A DNA stretch of 64,000 nucleotides, from positions 22,674,078-22,738,077 of the forward strand of contig OX463841.1 of NCBI GenBank assembly GCA_949825065.1, read 5' to 3'. Both the position numbers and the translations under genes were made by a program. Below, in pieces: positions 11,156 to 20,826 of this stretch. Each line of letters begins with the position of its first letter. Within the stretch, counting starts at the first letter, position 1. Source of the DNA: Odontocerum albicorne. Lineage: Eukaryota; Arthropoda; Insecta; Trichoptera; Odontoceridae. The notes beneath the pieces are model-generated. The model had not been told where the DNA came from and made no database searches. It saw only the letters and a program-made list of their open reading frames with translations.

Positions 11156-14100
11156 TTACTGACTAGAAATTAAGAGTTTTTTCAGTCGCTTCTTAAAGCA
11201 TGCCAAGGACGGAGCGAGTCTTATATTGGTTTGTAACTGATTCCAGAGTCTCACTGCATGGACAGTAAAGGACGACGTGAAAAAAGAAGAGCGGTGAACT
11301 GGAAAGGCCAATAAACAATCTCTGTTTGAGCGTAGCGCTAATCCATGATTGGAAAGACGCTGAAAATTTTCGGCGAGATAAGAGGGTGCGGCGGGACAGT
11401 TAAGGATATTATACAATAGAGACAGTATGTGAATTTGGCGTCTATTTCTAACATTCAACCAGTTCAATGCCTTCTGGTATGAAGTTATATGATCGTACTT
11501 TCGTAGGTTGAAAATAAATCTTAGGCACACATTTTGAAGACGCTGTAATTTGTCCAGCTGTTCCTCTGTAACATCCAAGTAACATACGTCCGCATAGTCC
11601 AGAATCGGAAAGAGCAGAGATTGTACGAGTAAAATTTTGGTTTTAGTTGGTAGAAATCTTTGCAACACTTTAAGGGAATGAAGGCTGAAGAAGATCCTTC
11701 GGCTTACCTCATTTATTTGATCTCGCCATGAGAGAGTGTTATCTATTAGCACTCCTAGGTTTTTAACAGTTTTATGTAATGGTATAATAGAGCCATCAAG
11801 TAATATTGGAGGAAGTAAGTCAGTGTTGAATTTACCAAGAAGCTGAGGGCTGCCAATGAGGATCGCTTGAGACTTCTTAGGATTGATGAGTAAGCCATGC
11901 TCCGCAGTCCACTCCGAGATCGATTGAAGGTCCGTATTTAAATTGTTCAAAGCCGCGTGAAAGAAATTTGGATCAAAATGAATATATATCTGCAGGTCAT
12001 CTGCATACAGATGATAAGAACATTTAAGAGACGATGTTATTGGGTTGATGAATATAGAAAAAAGGAGTGGGGAGAGAATTCCACCTTGGGGGACGCCTGC
12101 AGAGAGATCAGCCCATTCAGATATACGCTCTTGGTATTTACAGGATTGTTGTCTTCCCTTTAAATAGTTCGAAAACCAGACTATGACCGATTCAGAGAAT
12201 CGTAATGAACGCATTCGAGCCATAAGCAGATCAAAGTCTACAGTATTGAATGCATTGCTGAAATCTAGTAGACATAACAATGTCAACTGCCTAAAGCTCA
12301 TTCCACGTCTCACGTCATCCGTGATCTTGACCAGTGCGGTAGTGGTACTATGTCCCGGACGAAATCCTGACTGCAATGGATTAAACAATTCAAATTGATT
12401 AAGGTGGGAGTCAATTTGTATATGAACAATTTTTTCAATAATTTTGGATAGTGTGGACAGAATAGATATGGGCCTAAAATCTTTATATGACGTGGGTGAG
12501 TCAACTTTCGGGATCGGAATAATTAGAGCCCTCTTCCATACACTAGGAAAGCTGCTAGTAGACAAAGAAAAATTTATAATATGTGTTATGATAGGAAGAA
12601 TAGCATCGATAATGAAGGAGATGAATACAATCGAAATATTGTCGTCACCCATCGCTTTTGAGGATATAGTCAAAAGAATACGACGAACCTCACCTACATC
12701 AACCTCCGAAAAGTGGAGCTCAGGAACATTGGGTCGAGGCATTACATGAATTTTTCGGAGAGTGTTCTCCTTTGTGGTAATGTCTAAACTGAGTGATGGT
12801 GTCGCAAAATGTCTATTAAGGTTATTAACATCTAATGTGAAGTTACCTGAGGTGTCCGAGGATTTGACACCCATCGAGTTCAGAACCTTCCATCTTTTTG
12901 CAGGCTGACAGTTTTGAAGGGTGTCAAAATAGTATTTTCTTTTTGCATTCCGACATAATTGTGTACATTTATTGCGAAGTCGTCGAAAAATCTCCCATAG
13001 TTGATCATTGGGATTAGATTTGAAGTTTTTTTTCGCTTTGTCACGTCTAGCCATGTTTTTCTTAATGTCGTCAGTCAGCCACGGGGCAGGTCCACGCTTT
13101 AAGTGAGTAAGTTTAAGTGGAGCGTGTTTGTCGCAGAGCTCTAGTAAAAACGTGTTGAATAGATTTATTTTACTATCTATATTATCCAATCGTTCGATGG
13201 CCGCCCAGTCAACTTCGCTTGCGTCGGAAAATAAGGCGTCCCTATCAATGCGTCCAAAGCTTCTCAGGAATTTTCTCTCTTTTGAGAGTTTCGGAGCGTG
13301 GTTGATCAGTGAGATATATATCAAATCATGATGCGAGAAGCCTGGAGCATCAATTTGTCCATGAGTTCGAACTGCAGAGGGATTTGAGGTAATAATTAAA
13401 TCTAGAAGGCTTTGGGAATTTCTTGTTACATGTGTACAGTTTAGGGGCATTATTGAGAGGTTCATTGACTGTACGATTCTCAGGAGTTTATCAGATCGGC
13501 CGTCATTTTTTTTAAGGCACGTATTGAAATCTCCCATTATGAGAGTGGTATTGAAATTAGGAGTATGATCTTCAAGAAGTTTTTCTAACTCGTCAAAATA
13601 ATTATTATTAGGAGGACAGTATATAACTCCGATGAGATATTTAATGAAGTTGTAGTGAAGGGATATAAATAAATATTCTGGGCCTCCAGAGTAAGGAGCT
13701 TGGGATTGACAGATGATAGAAAAATTTATATTATTCCTCAAATATATGCAGACTCCTCCTCCCATTCTCCCCACCCTGTCTCGCCGAACTAGATGGAATC
13801 CTGGAAGAGAAAAAAGTGAGTTTGATAGTGATGGTTTCATCCAGGATTCGCTAACCAGCAGGGCATGGACAGGCTGGTCATGAAATGAGGTGAGCAGCTC
13901 AGAATAATGGGCGGGTATGCTTTGGGCATTTATATGGCATGCGTGAAAGTCATTGTTAGCTGTAGAGAAAGCAGAGCGGAGATGATTATTCAAAAGTAAT
14001 GGCGGGTTTGTATCAGCGAAATCTGAAGAGTCTGAAGATGACGTGTCCAATGTAGATAGGAATTCAGGAAAGGGTGAGGGAGTAGATAGAAGGGTATGCG

Positions 14101-14164
14101 AAGTAGGTAGAGTCATGGAATCATCGGGAGATAAGGGGGGCGATGACATTAAATATTTTTTCAA
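11156..14164 (-). CDS. LINE ORF2: apurinic-like endonuclease plus reverse transcriptase
   Basis: The 1002-residue polyprotein nicks target DNA and reverse-transcribes element RNA at the nick (target-primed reverse transcription, in the nucleus). The endonuclease occupies about residues 74-290: INAQS (78-82), SESW (105-108, catalytic Glu), RRDR (127-130), MGDFN (210-214), LLDLI (253-257) and a final SHH (277-279) where SDH is usual. The reverse transcriptase occupies about 540-830: LLDFSNAF (motif A, Asp634), GVPQGGILSP (motif B, 690-699) and YADD (720-723, catalytic Asp pair). The C-terminal region ends with FTVHAVRLWNQL and a basic tail. The first Met follows a T-rich leader, so translation could begin elsewhere. 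The intact frame suggests a young copy. No zinc knuckle was seen. Confidence 0.93.
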   Translation of the reverse strand: MKKYLMSSPPLSPDDSMTLPTSHTLLSTPSPFPEFLSTLDTSSSDSSDFADTNPPLLLNNHLRSAFSTANNDFHACHINAQSIPAHYSELLTSFHDQPVHALLVSESWMKPSLSNSLFSLPGFHLVRRDRVGRMGGGVCIYLRNNINFSIICQSQAPYSGGPEYLFISLHYNFIKYLIGVIYCPPNNNYFDELEKLLEDHTPNFNTTLIMGDFNTCLKKNDGRSDKLLRIVQSMNLSIMPLNCTHVTRNSQSLLDLIITSNPSAVRTHGQIDAPGFSHHDLIYISLINHAPKLSKERKFLRSFGRIDRDALFSDASEVDWAAIERLDNIDSKINLFNTFLLELCDKHAPLKLTHLKRGPAPWLTDDIKKNMARRDKAKKNFKSNPNDQLWEIFRRLRNKCTQLCRNAKRKYYFDTLQNCQPAKRWKVLNSMGVKSSDTSGNFTLDVNNLNRHFATPSLSLDITTKENTLRKIHVMPRPNVPELHFSEVDVGEVRRILLTISSKAMGDDNISIVFISFIIDAILPIITHIINFSLSTSSFPSVWKRALIIPIPKVDSPTSYKDFRPISILSTLSKIIEKIVHIQIDSHLNQFELFNPLQSGFRPGHSTTTALVKITDDVRRGMSFRQLTLLCLLDFSNAFNTVDFDLLMARMRSLRFSESVIVWFSNYLKGRQQSCKYQERISEWADLSAGVPQGGILSPLLFSIFINPITSSLKCSYHLYADDLQIYIHFDPNFFHAALNNLNTDLQSISEWTAEHGLLINPKKSQAILIGSPQLLGKFNTDLLPPILLDGSIIPLHKTVKNLGVLIDNTLSWRDQINEVSRRIFFSLHSLKVLQRFLPTKTKILLVQSLLFPILDYADVCYLDVTEEQLDKLQRLQNVCLRFIFNLRKYDHITSYQKALNWLNVRNRRQIHILSLLYNILNCPAAPSYLAENFQRLSNHGLALRSNRDCLLAFPVHRSSFFTSSFTVHAVRLWNQLQTNIRLAPSLACFKKRLKKLLISSQ

Positions 14165-15188
14165 AAAAAAAAAAAAAACACAAAATAAACTAAATCAACG
14201 AAAAAAAAACAAGCTCAGAAACACAAAGCCAAGAAACAGCGAATTTATTCTACTGTCACGCGTCGTACCCCTGTCTAGTTGATTGAAGGTCACAAACAAG
14301 AAATAAAAACAAGCAAAAAAAAAAAAATAATAATTCGAAAAAATTACAAAACCTTTAGAGACTTTCAATGCAAGTCATTAAAAATACATACAAATACAGA
14401 GAGAGAAAAGGAAACAAGAAACAAATGTGAAAGTAACACTTAACGTAGTTCAGGCAAGTGGAAGAGAGAAAAAAGAAAATAAGAATATATTTCCACAGCT
14501 ATAATGTAATCAGTAAGAGAATATCTACATTGAGTGTGGATTGCCTCAAGTTGTAAAATGGAAGCTGTCAATCATGAAAAGAAAAAAAAAACAGCAATAG
14601 ATTCCCAAAAAAAAAAAAGAAAACAGAATGTAAATATAGGCAAGTCAAAATAATAGGATAAAAAAAAGACAGTTTAAAGACAATGTGCAGCGGCAGGAAC
14701 ACAGCTCAATAGTACAGTGGGTAAAAAAAAAACAAACAAAATTAATAAAAAATAAAAAAATCAAAAACAATGACTAGTTTGAGTCTGACATTTGTTCCCG
14801 CCATCAAAAATGTAAGATACGCTATGTACCGAGCGCGAGTATTGCCACAACGGAGGTGCAAGTCGCATTGCTGTCAAAATTTATTGTCGATTGCAGTACA
14901 AGCAGCATATATCACCCGACGCATGAATCAACTCAAGGACCCAGTTAACAGATCAAACAAAAAATTCGGGCTAAGTACGCCGAGCCGAACTCCCGGTCAG
15001 GCAACATTGCCTTGACTGCCGATCAGCGCGACTCGCATATGCTCTATGACATTTATTCCGCTGATTTATTGGTCTTCATAACGCGGCAACACTCGCGTAA
15101 TCACAACACAACATTTGACACAAAATTTGACAGTTTGTTAAAAATGTCTTAAAATAATAGATGAAAAAAAAAATACTAAAAGCACGTA
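14165..15188 (-). other. Spacer between LINE ORF1 and ORF2
   Basis: It is 1024 bp with no sizeable sense-strand frame. In the sense direction it is T-rich with many T8-T16 runs (14160-14760); 14770-15130 is more balanced. An antisense frame of 81 codons (14770-15015) shows no motif. LINE ORFs are usually adjacent or overlapping, so the gap may be an insertion, a decayed part of ORF1, or an untranslated leader of ORF2. Confidence 0.6.
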
Positions 15189-15905
15189 TCACTTGGAGCC
15201 CGATGATTTTCCCCTCTTAGAGCTCTGCCTTGTTGATCTCGCCTGGGTCTCGCTATCCAAGGTTACTTCGTTTGTTCCCTTCATGTTCTGCAGCTCCTGC
15301 AAACTTGTGAGATGAAAGATTTTGTCACGGTGGCGAACTACAATCCTTCCATCTCTGGTCCAGCAGCTTCGCGGAGGAAACAATCTGCGAGCCTCCATAA
15401 AGACCGTATAGCGACTCGGGGTCAGGGACTCCGTTATCAATACCTCCTTCCCCTTGAGGTTCCTCTTCTTATTAAACACCTCTTGGCGTCTTATTTTATT
15501 GCAGAAATTAACAACAATGGGGCGCTTACCCGTTGTTCCCCGTCCCAAGCGAAAACAGCTGACGATGTCGTCCGGACTGAGCTCCACACCCAGGTCAGTC
15601 CGGGCGCACGCTATGATCGCCTCCCTGGGCGAGTCAACCTCACTCTCTCGGATCCCGTGGAACAATAGAGTGTTCCTTCGGGCCACCGCCTCGAGATTGT
15701 CGATCCGGGAGTGGAGATCCTGCTGAACCTTGAGCACCTTTTTCATGAGGGTCATAATTTGCTCCTTAAATCTCACAAAATCCCCCGTCAGTGAGGTTAG
15801 GTCTGGAGAACGGGCGCCATCTCCAGTTTGACGGAGCCTCTCCTCGAATGACGCCATCTCAGTTCTAAAGAACTCTATTAGCTCCTCCGTATTACCACCC
15901 TCCAT
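15189..15905 (-). CDS. LINE ORF1: coiled-coil RNA-binding protein
   Basis: The 238-residue protein is expected to coat element RNA and act as a chaperone during retrotransposition. Residues about 44-76 form a heptad-like, probable coiled-coil stretch (FKEQIMTLMKKVLKVQQDL, then RIDNLEAVARRN). Residues 79-175 (LLFHGIRE, DDIVSCFRLGR, RPIVVNF, RRQEVFNKKR, ESLTPSR) match the RRM-like core shared by L1-type ORF1 proteins and the insect/baculovirus FP-like family. The tail (215-238) is rich in Ser, Lys and Arg. No CCHC knuckles are present. It lies upstream of ORF2 in the same orientation, which fits one bicistronic element, though the 1-kb gap leaves room for a separate nested copy. Confidence 0.85.
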   Translation of the reverse strand: MEGGNTEELIEFFRTEMASFEERLRQTGDGARSPDLTSLTGDFVRFKEQIMTLMKKVLKVQQDLHSRIDNLEAVARRNTLLFHGIRESEVDSPREAIIACARTDLGVELSPDDIVSCFRLGRGTTGKRPIVVNFCNKIRRQEVFNKKRNLKGKEVLITESLTPSRYTVFMEARRLFPPRSCWTRDGRIVVRHRDKIFHLTSLQELQNMKGTNEVTLDSETQARSTRQSSKRGKSSGSK

Positions 15906-15960
15906 ATTAACCCTCAGTAATTAGTAATAAAATATAAATATTTAAACTCGCGTGACAGTT

Positions 15961-16937
15961 ACCGCGTCTTCACTTTTCGACCATAGACAATAAATGTATA
16001 CCAAATACTATACCTATTGTAATGTTTTTTCATTGTCAACAATTATATCTTGATATATATAAAAACATAACCAAAATACTAAGTGTTGTCCGATCGAATC
16101 GCCTGACAAGAAATACTTCGCTTGAAGACTCACCAATGTGTCCATTCTTAGGTCCTAAAGAGCAAACCAAGGTTGTCTTATTCTCACGAGGACATGCTGA
16201 AAGAAAACTGTCATAATTCGGGTACATCGTTAGAAGAGCTGAATCAAGTTTGAAAAAATCTGATAGTGTCTAAAAAATGCTGAGGAGTTATGAGCAAGAG
16301 GATGGTCTAAAGATCACGAATCAAAGAGATGACAAGGTCATTATTGAGTGGTGCACTTATGGCTGAGGGGCATGAGGAGTGGAGGCTAATTATGTTCTGA
16401 CTCCCAGACCATCAGGGAATTTCTAAACCCACTTAACCATGAGCAACGTGATTAAGAAAATCTTCATAATATACTTTTATGTTTTAAAAAATATTGTTAT
16501 AGTGAAACCAAATAAATGGCTAGTCTTTGAAATTGTTTTTTTCTTTGTTCGTGTATTTGGTGAATAAACCCGCCGTGTTGTTTGATGTTAAAAAATATTT
16601 AAATAAACTGATAAATAAATAAACATGCCAAAAATATAACTTAAGCTTTGTAAGAATATGTACTTATTTGATTAATTTAATTTATTTTTTGCTATGTTAG
16701 TGAGATAATTAATTAAAAATCGAATTAACCACTCAGGAGTTATGTAATTTTCATAACAAAAAAATAAACGCTTTTACCGTGTTTAAGGCGCCATGTTTTT
16801 TGACGAAGTTAATTCGATTATCGACTTGTGGTAAACATGTTCCTTAGGGTAATTGATTTTTTTTTTCTTCAAACTAAATTTGAGTGGAGATTAAAAAAAC
16901 TGTAATATTGTTGAGTGGCGCTGTTTCAGGCAGATCT
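15961..16937. other. Intergenic, 5' flank of the LINE
   Basis: No gene recognised. 16100-16430 is less AT-rich than its surroundings but shows no motif. Confidence 0.4.
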
Positions 16938-17280
16938 ACAACAACCTCCATGGTCTAGTGAATAAACTTTTTCATTGAATTCTTAGTATCCACGTTTGCT
17001 TCTACACTTAACCAATTCGAGAAACTCCCTTCGTGGATTATTTGGTAAAAATGTCTGTCTTTTTCTTGGGGCGTTCAAATTTAATTCACGATTGCACGAG
17101 AAAAACAAAATTTTCCAATGTGTGTTTGCAGATTGATTCAATTCCCAATAGAACCTACTATTTGGGTCCTAATAAGATTTGTTGCATAAGACATTTTTAG
17201 ATGTCTTAATTGGTTGAAAGAAATTGCCACATTGCAATAAGTACGCCAGGCTGTACATTACAAAGTGGATATTTAATAAC
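16938..17280 (+). repeat. SINE-A relic (head and tail separated)
   Basis: A head-like CCTCCATGGTCTAGTG at 16951-16966 and a clear LINE-like tail at 17210-17280 (TTGGTTGAAAGAAATTGCC, GCCAGGCTGTAC) are in the same orientation but too far apart for one SINE of ~190 bp. Either sequence was inserted between them or they are two relics. The tail is well supported; the head is weak. Confidence 0.5.
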
Positions 17281-17569
17281 TGCGTCTAAGTAAATGTAAA
17301 TAAATATATAACAAGATAACTCTTTGACATAGGGACAGCGAGGAATGAGGAAATTTTGGGGGTATTTACATAGACATGTAAGTGAATGACAGCTGTAGAT
17401 TAAAAACGTGTGATGAGAAGTTGTCTAACATAATTTTGATGTGGTTGGAAGTTCGGATGAAAAGCGTTTGATGAGGAGTTGTTGAACATAATTTTGATTT
17501 GGTTGTAGAAATTATAATGCAGTTGGAATTGTGGATGTATATGATTTTGATATGGTTGTTGAGATTATG

Positions 17570-17677
17570 ATATGCTTGGAATTATATATGTAATGGACAG
17601 CTTGTTATTTGATTTGTGTAAGGATATGCTTGTAATTATATATGTAATGGACAGCTTGTTATTTGATTTGTGTAAGG
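17570..17677. repeat. 54-bp tandem duplication
   Basis: Two nearly identical 54-bp units (starts about 17570 and 17624) share ATATATGTAATGGACAGC and TTGTGTAAGG. They lie in a TG-rich stretch (17340-17700) with other degenerate short repeats. Confidence 0.85.
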
Positions 17678-17894
17678 ATCTGAATGGAGAGTATAAATGG
17701 TTCAACTTTATTTAGTAAAAATATATGAAACTTGTGATTAATTTGGCCAGTGAAGTACGAGTAGTTCTCTGTATCTAAAAAAAAGTTTTTTTTCCCATTA
17801 CTGTGTATTTGTACTCTACGGTTCGTATTTCCATTAAAATTATGCAAATTTTAATTGTTGTATTGTGGATAATTATAACAAAAGAAATATATAT

Positions 17895-18275
17895 ATTTTT
17901 TTTTTATCCACTTTGCACGGATTTCTCCTGTTGCACAAAGAGGGTCTGCTTCTAGCGTTAGCTTATTCGTTAGGAATAATATCAGCCAGGATTCTTCTCA
18001 TACTGCTAGACGGTACCGAGAATATGTCAACCGTGTCATTCAGTTGGTTCAATATCTCTATACCACGCGTGACTGAGTGTTTAGCCATGATATTCGTCCT
18101 GTAAGTTGATATGTAGAACAGAGGGTGATTCCTTGCACGGATATATTTATTGGGTACATATAAACTTAGTGCTTCTAGAATCGCGGGACAGTTAAAGGAA
18201 CCTTGGAAAACCTTTAAGTATATTTCATATTTTAAGTATATTTCAGTTAAAATCTCCCTTCTTTCCATGTTGGGT
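17895..18275 (-). mobile_element. 5'-truncated LINE tail with poly(A)
   Basis: On the minus strand an open frame (18268 to 17963) reads ...VFQGSFNCPAIL, YVPNKY, RNHPLFY, RTN, then DIF. This is the pattern of a LINE ORF2 C-terminus (family pattern INCPEIL..VP..R..FY.P..RTN). It continues to AAGTGGATAAAAAAAAA, so the 3' end is a poly(A) at about 17897-17906. A second copy lies at 28510-28953, nested in another LINE. The family differs from the (AAAT)n element at 10.85 kb. Confidence 0.75.
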
Positions 18276-19126
18276 TAAATAACACTTTTTTTAGTATCCA
18301 GATTTTTTTCTTTTATTTATTTTCTTTTACCAAAAAATACCTTATGTACCCTGGCAAATTTTCTTGAAATATTCACATTAGAGACAAGCGTTAAGTAATT
18401 GTTCAAATATTTTTTAATGTTAAGTTTCGAATCGAATATGGGGTTTTAAAATATTTACTGATTTTTTCTGCATCTCTACTGATTCATTTATTGGGCATTC
18501 ATATAAGTTGTCCCTAAATTTATATTTTGGCAGTTTTATGTGTCTCAAATAAGGTTTTAACATAATTGTTTCAAATTTATAAAGAGAAATACACAGAATT
18601 CTCTAGGACTTGACACACAAAACAACCATCAAATACGTAGAAACTCATGTATCCTCCGGTTATTTCATTTCCATTTTGTTATTCCTTTAATTAAATAATA
18701 ATTTCAAGGAATTCATTCTGATCCTTTGAATTCTAGTTGAATTGATGCAAGCAACGACGAACTCTTGTAAGATTTCAAAATTCAAGACCATTTGGGAATA
18801 ATATTTAGGATTCACAATCTACACACGCTCGCTTTTGATAAACACCTCGCCAAATTTACATACGTTACTGTGTTCCTGGATCCGTGTGCCCGCACTGTAA
18901 TCACGGAAGCTGAACATTATTTGCGAAATTAACGCGGGTGTGGGCAAAAACTATGTCTCCACTTGAAGGAAGGATTGTTCATCAAGTCTTATATTCGCCT
19001 TAAATATATATTGATCTATGTCCAACAAATATACATTTTTGAATTATCTTTATAAAACGTATGCTTTTTCTCATAACTATTTCGAACATACCCAATTATG
19101 TTATATTATATATGTTAAAAGCCCAA
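18276..19126. other. Intergenic
   Basis: AT-rich; nothing recognised. 18830-18960 has a GC-richer patch without motif. Confidence 0.4.
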
Positions 19127-19310
19127 TTTCGCTGTGTAAAGTATAACCTGGCCACTTATTGCCGTGTAAAAATCTCTAGCAAACAACAAGAAATATGTTA
19201 AACAAGCTTTGAGGGAAAATCAGACTCGAACTCTTTTAAAAAAATGGTCAGCAACGGAAATCGAGCCCACTACCTTAAGATATCTTACCAAGTTGACTTC
19301 GGAAGTTGTC
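19127..19310 (-). repeat. SINE-A copy
   Basis: Minus-strand reading: eroded head (CAACTTGGTAAGATATCTT), a B-box-like GGGCTCGATTTCC, the body block CCCTCAAAGC, then a tail with GGCAATAAGTGGCCAGGTT. The A box is degenerate and the order of parts is complete. Confidence 0.7.
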
Positions 19311-19429
19311 AATATGCATTGTTTTATATAAGGAGCATAGTCGATGGTCAACTAATACATTTATTCTTTTATCCAATGAGTATCACAATCAAACACGTGT
19401 TCTCGGCCGAAAAGTATCAAAATCGACTA

Positions 19430-20035
19430 AGATTATAGTCCACAACTGTGTTCTATTACCAACTTTGATATGTGGGATGAAAAGTGAACGTGGAAAAATA
19501 GTGACAGGAGCCGAACAAATGCAGTAGAAATGCGTGCACTGAGAAAAAAACATTGAGTGATAATATGTATTTGACATGGTAAGAAATGGAAGGATTAGTT
19601 AGGGTTGAATGTGAACTTAAGGGTGAGGAAGAGCAATTTAAGATTTGGGTATAAAGAACGAGTGAATGAAAATAAACTAACAGAACAAACATACACTGGA
19701 AATGTAAGAAAAGGTGTGGAATACGAGTAGTATGATTGGATCTAGTGAACGATGTGGAATACGAGTAGTATGATTGGATCTAGTGAACGATGTGGAATAC
19801 GAGTAGTATGATTGGATCTAGTGAACGATGTGGAATACGAGTAGTATGATTGGATCTAGTGAACGATGTTTTGAAAGAAAAAAATATAAAAACGCAGAGA
19901 AATCTTAGGAGTTGAATGAGAAGATGTAGAGGAGGCGTAAAGTGTGTGTTGCAAAAGGAATGTCTGATGCGTTGTCCTGCCTACCCTGACAGGAAAACGG
20001 CGTAATGGTGTTTATGTATTAATGTATAGAGCCTT
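19430..20035 (+). mobile_element. LINE C-terminal/3' remnant (tail family) with internal array
   Basis: Plus-strand frames contain VLLPTLICGMKSER (family pattern V..PTL.YGSE.W), then KCVH, an EECELK-like tract and, after a 38-bp tandem array, the characteristic 3' end with GTCCTGCCTACCCTGACAGG and a short tail. Many stops and frameshifts are present. It belongs with the other AYP-type tails. Confidence 0.65.
19715..19866. repeat. 38-bp tandem array, 4 perfect copies
   Basis: Units start at 19715, 19753, 19791 and 19829 and begin TGTGGAATACGAGTAG. They are identical by eye. The array lies inside the LINE tail, where the last unit runs on into the LINE sequence (GATTGGATCTAGTGAACGAT corresponds to a W-x-x-L-V-N-D tract), so it is an expansion of LINE-derived sequence. 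Perfect identity suggests a recent origin. Confidence 0.95.
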
Positions 20036-20824
20036 GCGTGTTATGTTTTAAACAAAGATATTTATTTAAGATTATAATTATCACCACTTTCATGTAACGG
20101 TTTAAACTAAGCTAAAAATTTATGTATAAGATAATTTCAATCTCTTTGATGCTTATGATTGAAACTAAGATAAATATTGAAGATGGTAAATTTCTCATGA
20201 TTTAAACTAAGATAGATATTTGGCTAATATGTTTCAGCCCTTTGGTGCTACGTTTTAAGCTTAGACAAATATTTCAGTTGATAATTGTTATAATTTTGGA
20301 CATAGAATAACATAAATTCGTGCTAACGTAATGCCTTTCATTTCCTTAAATTTTATTCATCATAATCGGCTTAAGCGAATGCCAGTTTTCGAATGAATGT
20401 AGCAACGATAAAATAAAGACTTAGCGAATCTTAGGAGCGCTCCTAAAACTCCGACCAACAAAGGATGCTAATAGCGAGCATCGCGTTATGACGGTCTCGA
20501 CTTACATAATTCCTGGATTATGACACAATGGGCAGACAGTTTGTCGACTTGCAGCTTCTCGAATATCCAATGTTGCGGAGTTGAGCAAACCAGATGGTTC
20601 TTTTGACCGATGTTTAAATTCGTAAAGTCCTGCAGATTTCATTGTACACGAGTTGAACAAAAGATAAACGAAAACAATGGCATTTGCAACAATTAAATCT
20701 CTCAAGTCTTCTTTTAAAATTAACTTTGTATATTTTTTCCTTACAAAACTGTCCAAATTAAAAAAGAAAAACGTTATTAATAAACAAGAATTCGTTGATA
20801 TTTTTCATTGTTTTAAAAAAATGG
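20036..20824. other. Intergenic
   Basis: AT-rich with several diverged short repeats of the form TTTAAACTAAGATA (20090-20270). The 84-codon minus frame at 20502-20756 has no motif. Confidence 0.4.
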
Positions 20825-20826
20825 TA

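Larger units (their letters stand above)
10847..15960 (-). mobile_element. Near full-length two-ORF non-LTR retrotransposon (Jockey/CR1-like)
   Basis: The minus strand carries ORF1 (15905 to 15189), a ~1-kb T-rich spacer, ORF2 (14164 to 11156), a ~300-bp 3' UTR and a short (AAAT)n tail at 10847-10863. Both ORFs lack internal stops. A 5'-truncated copy of the same element lies at 60713-61137, which fixes the 3' boundary. The last ~70 bp recur at the 3' ends of SINE-A copies. The 5' end is set only approximately, just upstream of ORF1. An AAAT-type tail rather than poly(A) is usual for CR1/I-type LINEs; the clade needs a phylogeny. Confidence 0.85.

Noticed and set aside
11957..13331. Plus-strand frames of 64-101 codons inside the ORF2 region
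   Set aside because: They are antisense shadows of the 1002-codon reverse transcriptase frame.
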